A DNA stretch of 64,000 nt from Brachionus manjavacas (GCA_019054805.1 JAHQIY010000039.1:62001-126000); one strand, 5' to 3'. Positions 12,321-23,660 are shown, counted from the first letter of the stretch. Program-made: numbers and translations. The notes: generated by a model from the sequence alone, not told the origin.

Positions 12321-12712
12321 CACTATCTTCACCGCCCCTTCTTATTTTCTCATCTAATTAGCTCATTAAATGAATTTTGAATGTACAAGCAAGACAACAT
12401 CGGGAATTTATCATTAATCCATACATATTGATCTCTATTGGGTTTTTAATTGAATAGTTTCTTTTCGATAATATTCTAAAATCAATTTTCCAAATTTCAA
12501 TCACAAATTAAAATTTTTTTTTAAACCGCACGTGCTATACTTTAAGATTTTTTATTTTTAAAAAAAAATAACTTTTATTATCACATGATAAAATTTTTTT
12601 TTTGATAAATTTATAAAATTAATTCTTTTTTCTGTTTAATTTCATATAAATTTATTTAAATATGTAAAATTGAAAAAAATCTTTGCAAATAGCTCGTTTA
12701 GCTCTTTAAATA
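12321..12712. other. array edge and AT-rich spacer
   Basis: The first 35 bases (ATCTTCACCGCCCC, then TTTTCTCATC) are a diverged piece of the tandem unit. The rest is AT-rich with nothing recognisable before the SINE head. Confidence 0.5.
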
Positions 12713-12985
12713 AGAGGCTGTATAGCCGACTGGTTTGCGTGTTAGTCACGCAAGCTGAAGATCGAGGGTTCAAAACCCGCTGAGGGTCAAAAAATTTTTA
12801 AAATATTTGTGCAATATTTGGCGAATATTTTTCATCATATAAATTGGCTAAAGTTTCGACTGGGTAATAATTGCGCTGTAGATGATCAACTCGATTCAGT
12901 AACCCCTGTGTCGGACCGGAACCATTGCTCAAAAAGGTACATGAAAAGGAAATGAGCGCCTCACCATTATCCACTAGGATAGAAT
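12713..12985 (+). repeat. tRNA-derived SINE
   Basis: The head (12713-12789) is tRNA-like. It has an A-box-like TAGCCGACTGG at 12723, a perfect B-box-like GGTTCAAAACC at 12767, and an anticodon-type stem TGCGT/ACGCA around a 7-base loop GTTAGTC. The acceptor ends do not pair, so this is not a working tRNA gene. An unrelated body follows, ending near TCGGACCGGAACC, CTCAAAAAGGTAC and AATGAGCGC. A second copy of the last part lies on the minus strand at 62880-62975, which shows the element is dispersed. Pol III promoter boxes plus a mobile body define a SINE. The family is not one I recognise. Confidence 0.7.
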
Positions 12986-14123
12986 ATAGACAATTATTAC
13001 TTTTTTAAATAATTTAAACTTACTTTTGATTTCGAAACTTATATAAGAAAATTTTATGCTCTGAAAATATCAAAAATTAATAAAAAATCTCTAAATAATA
13101 CTTTCTTATAAAAAATAGTAAGTCTTTGAAAAAGCGATATTCCCCGAGGCACAAATGTTCTAATTATTGAATAAACTATTTAAAATAATTTATACTAGTG
13201 TCACATTTATTTTATTTAAATTAGCGATAATTTGATTTTAATAATTGATGCCGCTCCTTGCCGACTTTTATCATATAACAATCTGGTTGAAAAATTATTT
13301 TTATTTTTCTAACAAGTCAACCTTTAATCTAACGAACCTATTAGTTTTTAAATTTAAATCAATATTTTTTTTATAATTCAAATTTTTTATTTATCATTTT
13401 AAAGGTTACAAAAAAGTATTAAAAAAATTAAAAAAAAATTGATGACATGTTTTGTTGATTTTCTGGTTTGACAAAGAGAACAATTCTGGTGCAATCACTG
13501 CTTCTAATTAGATGCCAAATTGATTGAATAATTAATTCTGAATCAAACAACTATCAACAATTTATACTCAACCAAAATAAATACAACAATACTCACCTGG
13601 GAAGCAAAAATATCAATTTAGAAATCAGCTGTATCATTTTGCCTAATAAAAACATGATAAATGATAAAACATAAAAAAATCTTTTCTCTCCGGACTCAGC
13701 TCATACAGGTTATATTGTACCTTTAAAGCTGTATACACTTACAAACGAGCGGTGTCGAAACAAAAAACACCTCACAGGAACAGCAATGCAAGTCTTTGAA
13801 CATTGATCTTGGCGTATTTTTTCTCTCTATCAATTAAAGCTGCTAAAACAAAACTTAATGAGTAAAGAAGCAAAAGTAAATACCAAGCATACCTTTAATT
13901 AGAATCTAATCAACAAAAAAGTTAACTAGTAGACTCAAACATGGGTATTAAAATGTGGGATTAGAGCTAATTTTTTTCTTCTATCAAAAATATTTAGATA
14001 TTAAAGGTGTATTAAAGTCAATAATTGCAATTATTGCAACTATAATTATTTGTTGTCTTGTTTATTTCGTATAAAAAAAACTTGATATCAAAGCTAGTCG
14101 AATTTTTTTTCTTTCGTCCAACA
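12986..14123. other. upstream region of the 14.1-kb gene, no gene seen
   Basis: AT-rich. Bases 13680-13800 are less AT-rich (CTCTCCGGACTCAGCTC, AACGAGCGGTGTCG) and could be part of the promoter or 5' exon of the following gene. No motif firm enough to name. Confidence 0.35.
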
Positions 14124-15595
14124 ATGACTCTAATTCAACGAAAGAAGCGTCCGTCAAAAAAAATCACCTACTTGCTCCAAGAATGCCAGAACGAAATGGT
14201 AAATTTTTTTTTTTAAATTTAATTTTTTTTTAATTTAATGAAATTTAAAAATTAAATTTTTCCTAGAATGAAATGAAATGTGAACTATTCGATCTGCAAA
14301 CAGCACTGAACGCTTGTCGCAACTCTCTCAAAAACCTGAACATCTCTTCATCGCAGTCAACAGTGTGCACACGTGACCTGGACTACCGGCCGGTGGACTT
14401 TGTGCCATGTTTGAACTCGACTGTCAAAAAATGCCAAAAAAATCGCTCAACAAAAAAAAATTGCCGCAAAAGTCGCCCCAAAGCGGCCAAACAGAGCGAT
14501 CTGGACTCCATTTCGACGAGCTCGTGTTCTAGCTTCACGCAATCGAGCACTTTCACCTACCCAACCTCATCCTACCACTCAAGCTGCCAGTACCCCATCA
14601 AATTCAAGTCGATTCGAGTCCGCAAAAATTCCAACCGAAACTTTGGCTATCAAATAGTGACCAAACAGACCACGACCACCACCACCACTACCGACGAATA
14701 CTCGGCCAAATTCAGCACTTGCACCAGTTGCCGCAGTTCAAAATTCAAAAACATGGCATTTAATCTAACTCCGGTCAAGGCCAGCCAGCACAGCTGCAGA
14801 CCAAGGTCAAAATACGATTTCAACTCAATTTTTTATCCATACAAGACCTTGCCTAGCAAGCTGAAGGACGAACACTCGAGGCTGCCACTCGAGCTCGTCA
14901 AAGACCCAAAATTGACCACCCTATCAAGCATATCCAGTCCTAGCCATTTTTCGGACAAATTTTCCAAGACAGACTCGTTGAAAGATCAATTCCTGGTGAT
15001 AAATCACAAAAATGAAGTGTCCGAAAATCAGACAATTTTCGAGCCCAAAGAATCGTCGACTCCAGTTAAACACTACCAAAAAACGTCCACACCTAAAATG
15101 ATAGACAATTCCTACTTTGAAAATATTCTGATTGACCTGGAGGCCAATAGCAACAAATTGATGAAATTGCTGTCCAAAGATAGCAACAAAATATCGGACT
15201 ATTTTTCGTCGTCGGCCCAGTTCGACGAAAATGACTATGACCTGCCCGGACCCAGAACCATTGACAACCACGAGTATCAATCAGCTCATGTTGGCTTCAG
15301 AGATGACACTTTGGTCGAGGAGCGAAAAGGCTTGACATCGACCCCGGTCAAAAGTGTCAAGGTCAATTTTCTAAGCGACTGCCAGAATAATGAGAGTGAG
15401 AATTTGACCAAAATATCGACTCTGGAGTCAGCGAAGAAAATCGACCGAGAGTCGCTCATCTATTCCGAGGGTCAATCATTTAGAAATATTAGCCTGACTA
15501 GCACCGCTTCGTCGGTGCGCTCGTCCGTAATCAAGTGTTGTATTAAGCCGTTTCAACTGTTGTACAATAATAGAAATATGAAGAAAAAAATTTAG
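14124..15595 (+). CDS. unrecognised Ser/Thr-rich protein, two exons, about 467 aa
   Basis: Exon 1 (14124-14198, ATG in GTCCAACAATG) encodes 25 residues starting MTLIQRKKRPSKK. A 68-bp intron (GTAAAT at 14199 to TCCTAG at 14266) joins it in phase 0 to exon 2 (14267-15595). The N-terminus is basic and runs into a possible short amphipathic helix (ELFDLQTALNACRNSLKNL). The rest is Ser/Thr/Lys-rich and probably disordered: a Cys-containing basic patch, a run of eight Thr near residue 160, and repeated STPV segments (SSTPVKH, STPVKSV) that look like proline-directed phosphorylation sites. No signal peptide, transmembrane segment or known domain is seen. Coding is supported by length, codon use much less AT-rich than the flanks, and the clean splice join. 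A poly(A) signal is at 15679. Confidence 0.8.
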
Positions 15596-16139
15596 AAATT
15601 AAGTTTTTTTTTAGAACAAAAATAATCTGCCGTTATAAATAATCTATTTTATATTATTTTTTTTATTTATGTTTATTTAATAAATTTTTTTCACTTTAAA
15701 ATTTTTGTTTGACCTTTTGGGCATTTTGATGTGGATGATCAATTCAAAATATCATTTCAATTCATAGAGTTTATCTTTAGATATCTAAATTAGTCCGTTG
15801 AATTTATTTTGAAAATTGTAAAAAAATTGTAAAATTGTAAAATTGTAATTTTTTTTTGTAAAGTTTGTTTTTGAAATTTTTATTTCAAAAGTAATTTTTA
15901 AAAGTTTTAAAAATAGAAATTTTATTGATAATTTAGCTGCAAAATCTTATAAAATATTATAATTTTTATTTATTTTCATGAAAATTATGAGTAAGATTTT
16001 TTTTTCTTAAGAAATAGAATTATTTTAATTATCCTAATTTTATTTAATTTAAAATATGGTTTAATTTTTGTGTTTGAATTAGAAAATGTATCCGATGTTG
16101 AAATAACATTTAAAAAGTGCGATGTTTCAAAAAATTAAT
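15596..16139. other. 3' UTR and AT-rich spacer
   Basis: Holds the AATAAA at 15679 and then low-complexity A/T sequence. No gene seen. Confidence 0.4.
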
Positions 16140-16535
16140 TTGAAACATTTGTTATATGATGATCCTTAAGATAATATTTTTAGTTTAGAAAACTATCAAC
16201 GCTCTGTTTTCCATTTTTAATCAATTGAGTTTTTGTTAAAATGCATTAAACAAAAAAAATTCAAAATCAAAATTTATAAAGAAAAAATCAAAGTTTTTGA
16301 GGTCTAGTTACTTCAGATTTTAGGAGACCTTTTTTGAGTTTTTTTTTTTATTTATTTAGAAAAAAAGCTAAATAAAGTATTAAAAATTAAGATAGAAAAA
16401 AAAAACAATTAGATAAAAAAAATTAAAGTTGAGCGGAGTAGGTAATATTCTGCGATTTTTAGATGAATCTATGTTAATACCAGGTCAACCAGATCAGAGA
16501 AAATGCTACTTCTAAAGCTCCTTCAAATTAAAAAA
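16140..16535 (-). repeat. dispersed repeat, inverted partner of 7190-7775
   Basis: In reverse complement it carries the same ordered blocks as 7190-7775 (AAGGAGCTTTAGAA, ACATAGATTCATCTA, GGAAAACAGAGCGT, AAGGATCATCATAT). It is shorter between blocks. Confidence 0.6.
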
Positions 16536-16582
16536 AAAATCAAAAAATCAATTTTTTGATATTTATTTTTTTTCAATCGCTA

Positions 16583-16665
16583 GGCTGAAAAGAAGGACTT
16601 AGTTCCATTCTGTGTGGCCTGAGGTTTACCTCAAATTATTTATTAAATAAAAAAATAAAATTGTT
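16583..16665 (+). repeat. family A terminal repeat copy
   Basis: One of the best-preserved copies: GGCTGAAAAGAAGGACTTAG then TTCCATTCTG, GGCCTGAGG and an A/T-rich tail. Other copies lie at about 25978, 28781, 40921, 44235, 48030 (-), 48322, 51997, 55021, 55174 and 63800 (-). The constant order and A/T-rich tail suggest the 3' end of a non-LTR retrotransposon. The 28781 copy follows LINE-like coding sequence. Confidence 0.65.
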
Positions 16666-16894
16666 TATTTTTATATCAGATACGATAATTAGGCATTCAT
16701 TTATTAAATGGTTTTATTCAATTTGTTCCCATAATTATATTTTGGTTCACCTTTACGTGAACAAAAAAATTAGGTGAACTGATATTTCAGAAAACTTGAG
16801 AACAAGATTCGTTTGCATAATGGGCAAAGTTTTTCAACGATTGAATATAAATTTTATTTTAATCTTTTTTTTTAATTGTCTCTTTTCTTTATGG

Positions 16895-17160
16895 TTTATT
16901 TATTTATTTACTTATTTATTTGTTTTCTGTACCGAGCTAGAGCTCCTTCAGAATAAAAAAAAAAAAAAAAAAAATAAAATAAAATAAAAATAAAATTAAA
17001 GTTAATAAAATGAGATAAAAAAAAAAAATTAAAAAATAAAATAAAAATAAAGTAAAATAAGCTAAATAAATGAAAGTTAAGGTTATTTTTATTTTCTTTC
17101 TTATATATTTCTGTTCTGAAGTAGCATTAGCTCGGTACAAATAAACAAATAGATAAATTA
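16895..17160. repeat. two family B terminal repeats, tail-out, flanking A/T tracts
   Basis: A minus-strand copy (16895-16950; TTTGTTTTCTGTACCGAGCT then GCTCCTTCAGAATA) and a plus-strand copy (17117-17160; CTGAAGTAGCATTAGCTCGG then TAC and (AAAT)-like tail) flank about 150 bp of simple AAATA-rich sequence. The facing arrangement could come from two insertions or from an inverted duplication. Confidence 0.6.
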
Positions 17161-17487
17161 AATTTAAAAATTAAAAAAAGAATTTCCAATATTTTTTTTA
17201 ATTTTCATTAAAAATTAAATTCATTCTATTTCACTAAAGAGTCTAATTTCAAATATAAAAATGCTTGTAATATTAACTTAAAATTATTTTTTATTTTAAA
17301 CTGAAAAAATATTTGAAACATCGCACTTTTTGAATGTTATTTCAACATTAAAAACATTTTGTAATTCAATCACAAAATATTAAGCCATATATATTCTAAT
17401 TTTAAAAGCCCAACATTAATACAAATCTTTTAACATAGCGAAGATTTTTTCTCCATTACAACCATTGAAAAAAAAAAGGATTTTATA

Positions 17488-18796
17488 CAGTATGTTGCAA
17501 TAGTTTTGAATTTTTTTTGTTTACAAAATAATTGCTTTTACGTATATAATGACGTAAAAGGGAAAATAAAAAAAGCGACTTTTTTTCATATTTTGTTTGC
17601 TTTAAATCCAAAAAAATAAAATCATAAATAAAATACAAAAAGGAAAAAAATGGACAAATTAATTTAAGAAAAAATCAGTTCAAATGTTTAGAAATTTTTA
17701 CAATTTAATATTTGAAATGACCGCTTTTGGCGTTTAAACAAGCCAAAACTCTTTTTGGCAAAAAATCGGAATCTTTAACCACTTTTTGAGTAAAACCTCT
17801 TTTAAATGCTAAATAGAGATTACTTTAGTGTCTACCAATTTGGCATCCATGTATGACGATGCATGTTCTCGTCCTTACCCCTTGAGTCTTAGAATTAAAA
17901 TCAGTGGCGAGTTTTTGATAGATAGATCTAGGGTATCTATCAAAAACCCGCCACTGCTTCTAATCTCTCAAAAATGTATCCCTTAAAGTTAGCTTTCAAG
18001 GTCTACTAGCCCAGTCTCTTCATATCGTTTTTTAGTAGAAGAGACATATTTTGGAGATACACTTAACAGATCGTCTTTCTTATTTTACTTTTTGTCTCCA
18101 TTTTATAGACCCAAGACCTGCCACTTTAGATCTTGCGATAAAGTTAATAAAATAAGATCGAATAAAAATAAAAATAAAGTAAATAAACTAAAAAAATGTA
18201 AGAAAAGTTAAAAAGACATATATTGAAATAGGTAAGAATTAATCATAACAGTGTGAAAAAAGATAGATATTATTAAAAGATTAAAATTCTTTTATGCTGT
18301 TTAATTTAAATTTATTATGCAAAAATTAAACCCTTGTATCTACAAACAAACTTGTATGTATAAATTATTATTTTAATTGAAACTAAATTAACTAAATAAT
18401 CTTAATTTCATTTTTATCACTAATTTGTATCATTAATTTTGTCTTTCATTTTACTTTTTTTTTAATTTTAATACATCGTCAGAATTGGCGGTAAATGAAA
18501 TGAAATAAATAAAATAAATAAATTATTATTTAATCGTTTGGATAATACGAATTTCTTAACTTTTGAACCGACCTTTTTTTTTTTTAATTTTTATAGGAAT
18601 TTTTTGATTTTAAATATTTAACAGTTAATTATATTTTTATGCCGAGTGTGATATATCAAATTGTAGAAAATTAAAAAAACTATACAAATCAGTGTTTTTA
18701 ATTTTTTTCTTATACACTCAACTTTTCGTCAAATTCAATAAATAAACAATTTTAGATGAATAAAATAATTAATTTCAAATTTTCTGCAACATACTA
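17488..18796 (-). mobile_element. decayed Tc1/mariner-like element, about 1.3 kb
   Basis: The left end CAGTATGTTGCAATAG (17488, preceded by TA) and the right end TTCTGCAACATACTA (to 18796) are imperfect inverted repeats. Spacing of about 1.3 kb matches a full-length Tc1-type transposon. On the minus strand at 17802-17708 an open run ends with PKRVLACLNAKSGHFKY and a stop, the typical C-terminus of Tc1 transposases. Upstream the ORF is lost, and a 55-bp hairpin (17902-17956) lies where transposase should be. The element is inactive. Confidence 0.65.
17902..17956. repeat. near-perfect 23-bp inverted repeat (hairpin)
   Basis: Arms CAGTGGCGAGTTTTTG with ATAGATA, and its complement ending ACCCGCCACTG, are separated by nine bases (GATCTAGGG); one mismatch (A/G) between arms. 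CAGTGGCGG-type ends resemble hAT transposon termini, so this could be a minimal MITE or the two ends of a collapsed element. No clear 8-bp target duplication is visible. Confidence 0.75.
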
Positions 18797-19921
18797 TTGA
18801 TATATTACCGATTTTGCCTTATTGAAAAAGGCACCGATAGCAAAAATCATTGATATGTCGATAACAACTTTCATTCATTTATTGCTATTAGTTATATTGC
18901 AATGATCGATCTCTAAATGTTAAAACGTGTGATTTATTAATGAATATGAGGATAAAAAATTAGTGAATATATTAAAAAATTAAAAGAAACAATTTTTAAT
19001 TTAAATTAATTGCCTTTCATTACGTTAAGTACAAAAGTAGGTAAAGAATATTTTAACATACTATAGACGGTGTTGAATGTGCCAAGGTTGTGTTCTGAAT
19101 TATGAGGCTGCAACATTGAACACTGGAATACAGTGACAATTACTAATATAAATAATTTAAAAATCTTAAAAATATCTTTTAATAAATTATTATTTTATTT
19201 ATTTATTTGTATATCTGTATCGAGCTAAGGCTCCAATATTTTTCAATATTTTTCATCTAATCTTTAAATGATGTTAGATTTAAGGCTGACTCAGGTGAAA
19301 CTGATTCTGTTGAATTTGATAACCAATTAGTAAGTCGAGAATAAATGTTAGAGTCTGAGACTGATTGTGTTGAGTTTTTTAATACAGCTGATTTTTCTTA
19401 ATACAAATTAATTGTGTTGAAATATTGTCTATTTTTTATTTATAATAAATATTGTATTTAATTGTATGCATTTAAAAGCTGAATTAAAAAATGTATAAAA
19501 AAGAAATTTAGTAAAAAACATAAAAATCTATTTCACTGTTTGAGAACACCATTCACTGTTTTGTAATTTCCTTGATTAACTTCCATAGATTCAAATTTTT
19601 TTAAACATCTAACTTGATTTTCAAATGACAACCTAGGTACTTCTTTCTTTGAATAGGCTTTTTTCAAACACTTAAAGACTTATTTATTGATTGACAGTAT
19701 GTTTTGTACATGTGAGCAATTGTTTGTGCTTATTTCAATTAAAATATTAACGATACTTAGCGAAAAATTTTCGAGAATTAAGGATATTATCGATAATTCT
19801 CGTTTTTTGTATTAAAAGGATTAGTTGGATATTTTCACTTTGATTCACCACTTGTTCGAGCAAACTATCTCATTTGTTCGCTTTTCGATTTGGAAGATAG
19901 TTCATTCAAGTGCTGACTGCA
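18797..19921. other. AT-rich interval with one family B relic
   Basis: No gene seen. Bases 19192-19235 (minus) are a family B copy (TTATTTGTATATCTGTATCG then AGCTAAGGCTCC). Bases 19772-19803 form a small hairpin (CGAGAATTA with TAATTCTCG). Confidence 0.45.
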
Positions 19922-20310
19922 GAATAGTAATTGCTGGGGTTGTGAAGTTCATTTCATTTCAATTCGATCGTTTCAATTCAGAAAAACTTAAATTCCTTTT
20001 TTACTAAAAGAGATAATTTAGTTCTGTAAAATGCTTAATGGTAAAGCAACTTTGCTTAATCCAAAAATATATATCTGAAAAAACTCTGCAATGTAATTGC
20101 ACACTTGATTGGAATACTTTTTAATGGGGTGCAAAATGCAGAAAATTGCAAAGTATTTTGCAGACTTATTTTACTGCATTAAGCAAATTTGCTTATAATT
20201 AAACATTTTACAGAACTGAATTATCTCTTTTAGTAAAAAAGTTATTCAAGTTTTTCTGAATTGAAATGATCGAATTGAAAAGAACTTCACAACCCCGTAA
20301 TTGCTGATCT
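19922..20310. repeat. fold-back (long inverted repeat) element
   Basis: An arm of about 140 bp (19922-20061) reads in reverse complement as the arm at 20175-20310. Shared blocks include GAACTTCACAACCCC, GATCGAATTGAAA, TTTCTGAATTGAAA, TTATCTCTTTTAGTAAAAAA and CATTTTACAGAACT. About 110 bp of non-palindromic spacer lies between. Part of one arm recurs at 2459-2520, so the family is dispersed. There is no coding capacity; a MITE or Foldback-like DNA transposon is the likely class. Confidence 0.75.
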
Positions 20311-21239
20311 CACTAAATTTTTGAATGATAATTCTCGAGCATTGACCTTTGACTGGGCCAGCTGGGCCTTCTAACCTCCTTTTTATTGATAATCTGGTGT
20401 GCTACTGCACTTCTTCTTTTCTTCGAAGGACTTTAAAGTAATATTTTTTGATTTTTTGGCGAATATTTTTTAACATTAGTTTAAAATGGTCATGAAAATG
20501 TTGAGATTTTTTGTCTAATTTGTTTTAAATTTTTAATGGAAAAAATAAAAAATTATACATAGAAAAAAAATTGTGCGTTGGTTTTTTTTTATTGATTTTG
20601 AATTAAAAAAATTAAAATAAATTTTACAAAAAATGAGCTAATGTATTTTAATTTAAAAATTGATTTTATCAATGGATTAAGAAAATATATTCTTAAAATT
20701 ATTTTATTTTTTCGATCTACATAACATGTAAAGCTTGTTGCATTTATATTATTTAAATTTATTGTTTTAATTTCTGATTTTGTCAATATTTTAACTGTGT
20801 GATTTTTTTTTTCTAAAAAAATTTTTAAATCTTTATTTTATCAAATTACACTGATTAATTGAATTGGATTTACAATCGATTGAAAATATAAAATCAATTG
20901 GATACTTTGAGCTAAAAGGTCCAAAAGTATAAATATTCTTTAAATAAAAAGTGTTGACTAAGTGAAGAATTTTATTCTATTTGGAAATTAATGAAAAATT
21001 AATTATTTTATTTGGAAAACTTCTCTAATAAATTTACTTCTTTAAACTTTCTTCATTAAATCTTCAATTTTTAGATGATTTTGCAAAATATTAAGAATAT
21101 TGTCCCGTTTATTTTTTCCGAAAGATAAAATAAGAAATTATTTAGACAATTATAATTTATTTATTATTTAAAAAAATTATGCTATGCTCTTTGATATGCT
21201 TAAGTTCTAATTTAACTGATCAAACTTATTTTTGCTGAT
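20311..21239. other. AT-rich interval, no gene seen
   Basis: Low-complexity A/T sequence. The 65-codon minus-strand frame near 20589-20786 has the A/T codon bias of chance ORFs. Confidence 0.4.
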
Positions 21240-21965
21240 TCCCGGTCAATTTTTGCTACACGTTGGTTATTAATGCCATTTTTCGCCTTTACCTCTTTAC
21301 TTCATTCTTGATATCCGAATCTGATAAACCTGCTTTTCTCTTAACAATTTCTTTTTCATCACGTTCATGCTCATCTCGTTTGGCTTGTTTCATTCTTTCT
21401 AAATTCTCATTATTAGCGGCTCATTTACATTAAAAAATATTAAAAAATTCATTATTATCACTCAAATCTAATTCAGCTGAATAAATTGCTAACTTTCTAG
21501 AAGTTTCTAAATTCGCATAAGTTAATTCGAATGAAATATTAGGCATATTTTGTTCTTGTAAAGATTGATTTAGTTCTGGTACTTCAAAATCTTCATCTTC
21601 TCCTTCAATTTCAACAAAATGTTTTAAATCATTTGAGTCTTTGTATTGAGTTTTTATGTATCGTTTTGACTGTTCTTGAACAACTTGAGCTTGTTTGACT
21701 CGTTCATAATCTATCATTACTCCTGCTTATTGTTGTTTCATGTTTTTGACCAATGTGAAAGTGTTGGGATGATTCCTGTTGACTGTCTTGTTTAATCCTG
21801 AATATAATCCTTCAATTTAATTTTTTATTCGTATATCTTATCAAAATGGTTCCACATTGACGGTTCATATTGTTTCAAACAAATTTTGTGAAAATATTTT
21901 ATCGATTGTTCATACTTGCTGTTATCAATTATTTAGAGTTAAAAGTTTCAAATTAATTTGACTTA
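21240..21965 (-). pseudogene. transposase-like remnant (possibly Mutator-type C-terminus)
   Basis: Several minus-strand open pieces follow one another. They are a run with KYFHKICLKQYEPSMWNHFDKIYE (about 21925-21845), then GLYSGLNKTVNRNHPNTFTL (about 21815-21750), a 95-codon frame from 21717 to 21430 starting MIDYERVKQAQ with acidic and Gln-rich middle, and finally a charged piece RMKQAKRDEHERDEKE (about 21400-21300). The W..-EGL-..NHPN pattern followed by a charged tail resembles the C-terminal half of MULE-type transposases. That reading is from memory and is uncertain. Stops and frame changes show it is dead. Confidence 0.4.
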
Positions 21966-22310
21966 ACTTTCATCAGGTATAAGGAAAAGTTAATAAATAT
22001 TAAAAGTTTTAAGTAATTAAAAAAAAAATTTTTTTTTTCATTTTTTCTAGCAAATTTTGAATGAAAGGACATAAAAAATTTAAATTAATAATTTTTTTTT
22101 TACTTTTTTTTATAATGATTAAAATATGAGTATTCAATTTTTTAAGCAAGCATTCAATGCTTAGCTAAATCTCTAATCTAAGATCAAGGATTAGTCCAAG
22201 TCAGTTAGGTACAACTCAACAACTCAATTAAATGTATATTTTATTAAAACTATTGTTAGAAAGAATAATGGATTTAAAAATCTTCTAGTTATAAAAAAAT
22301 TCCTAAAAAA
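21966..22310. other. 3' flank of the first astacin gene
   Basis: A/T-rich, no gene. Not homologous to the 3' flank of the second astacin gene beyond the stop codon. Confidence 0.4.
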
Positions 22311-23660
22311 TTAACATGCTGAGCATGTTTTTTTACATGGATTGTCTTGCAATGTGTTTAGCATCGCACAAAATTTCAACCACAATGCACAATAGTTCGA
22401 AAAACTATCGAAGCATCTGCAGGTAATTGGGCAAGCTTGTTTTATGGTCAAATTTCCAATTAGAGTGTTTGAATCACATAAATCTAGACTTCTGAAGTAT
22501 TCACATGCCTCTTTGTCGAAATCTTGTTCTGGTGGAAGTAAAGTTGTTGGAGAAATTGTTTGCGGATTGCAACTTAAGGGACATGCTTCTTTGATGGGTC
22601 TTGAACCAATATAAGAGTTACTGTTGCATAAATTTAAAGATTTATAATATTCACAGGCTGCATTATTAAAATCTGTAAATGAAGAGACAGTTGAAGTAGA
22701 TCGAACTGTACACTGGATACAATTTGTTCCTATACAATCAGAAGTACAGTCACACGAATAGACCGTACCATTAGTTCGACAAGTACCACCATTTTGACAT
22801 GGATTAGACCTGCAAGGATTAACTGCAGTCGTAGTAGAAGTCATGGTGGTTGTTTTAGTAGTGGAAGTATTAATTTCACATCTGTAGAATTTTCTTATCT
22901 CACCTACATCTGTTTGTGTAAGCCGCCTGTTTTGTCGCAGACCACTTTTCAATGGAACTATGGTTGGCGAGCCATCAATTGAAAAAGCATCTAGTAGGTA
23001 GTGCATAATTGAATCATAATCGTATCCAAAACCAAGATCAAATCCATTTGATAAAATTTGAAATTGTCTGGTGGCATTTTTATCAATTTTATCCCAAATT
23101 ATTTTAATGTAATTATCCCTATCAGGTCTTTGATGTTCATGGTGAAAGCCAAGAGCATGAAGCAATTCATGTATCACAGTTTCGACATTTATGCATGACC
23201 CAGGGCTTTCTTTAGTAGGAATTTTTAATGAAAGATTTTGAGCTCCAGCATTCCATTTTCCAACATATGACCAACATCCATTGCCATTAAAAATTCTAAG
23301 ATATGTAGTTTCTGTTGTTCTTTGGACAAATTTAATGCAGCTTTCACCATTAGTTCTCGTCGAGTCTTCAATTTCTCTCATGCCATAATGAATAATTAAA
23401 TAAGAATAAGCTGAATACGATTTGTCAATGATGTAAGGCACGATGCCATCAGTCCACTTCTGTCTTTCTAATAAATTTTGAGCATAACCCTTTGATTGAA
23501 TCTTATTATTTGACTCAATATTTTCAAAGACATCAGCCTGAGCATTGTGATCAAACTCAAGTTGATATGAATACAAAAGATTTGTTTGTATAATTAACAA
23601 TATTAGTCCATTCAGGTAAAATTTTAAAAATATAAAAGCTAAATTTCTGAATAAAAACAT
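22311..23660 (-). CDS. secreted astacin metalloprotease with EGF and ShK-like domains, copy 1
   Basis: A single-exon frame of 449 residues. A hydrophobic N-terminus (residues 6-30) is a signal peptide or anchor. A short propeptide leads to RQKWTDGIVPYIID, the start of the astacin catalytic domain. The zinc site HELLHALGFHHE is at 164-175 and the Met-turn SIMHY at 217-221. After a Thr-rich linker (272-280) come an EGF-like domain (283-317) and three Cys-rich ShK-like segments (about 336-364, 385-414, 420-449, ending KKTCSAC). Astacins with EGF/ShK tails are secreted proteases acting on matrix or cuticle proteins or on growth-factor precursors; the substrate here is unknown. It is intronless, unlike the other genes here, which suggests descent by retroposition or tandem copying. 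A close paralogue is at 30124-31470. Confidence 0.92.
   Translation of the reverse strand: MFLFRNLAFIFLKFYLNGLILLIIQTNLLYSYQLEFDHNAQADVFENIESNNKIQSKGYAQNLLERQKWTDGIVPYIIDKSYSAYSYLIIHYGMREIEDSTRTNGESCIKFVQRTTETTYLRIFNGNGCWSYVGKWNAGAQNLSLKIPTKESPGSCINVETVIHELLHALGFHHEHQRPDRDNYIKIIWDKIDKNATRQFQILSNGFDLGFGYDYDSIMHYLLDAFSIDGSPTIVPLKSGLRQNRRLTQTDVGEIRKFYRCEINTSTTKTTTMTSTTTAVNPCRSNPCQNGGTCRTNGTVYSCDCTSDCIGTNCIQCTVRSTSTVSSFTDFNNAACEYYKSLNLCNSNSYIGSRPIKEACPLSCNPQTISPTTLLPPEQDFDKEACEYFRSLDLCDSNTLIGNLTIKQACPITCRCFDSFSNYCALWLKFCAMLNTLQDNPCKKTCSAC

Noticed and set aside
12713-12789. Functional tRNA gene
   Set aside because: Box sequences and an anticodon-type stem are present, but the acceptor ends do not pair and the body is repeated elsewhere; it is a SINE head.
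14924-15280. 118-codon minus-strand frame
   Set aside because: Lies wholly within the coding exon of the 14.1-kb gene and shows no domain.
16796-17140. Frames of 63 and 67 codons in the A/T-rich tract
   Set aside because: Made of Lys/Asn or Phe/Leu runs from simple AAATA repeats; no coding signal.
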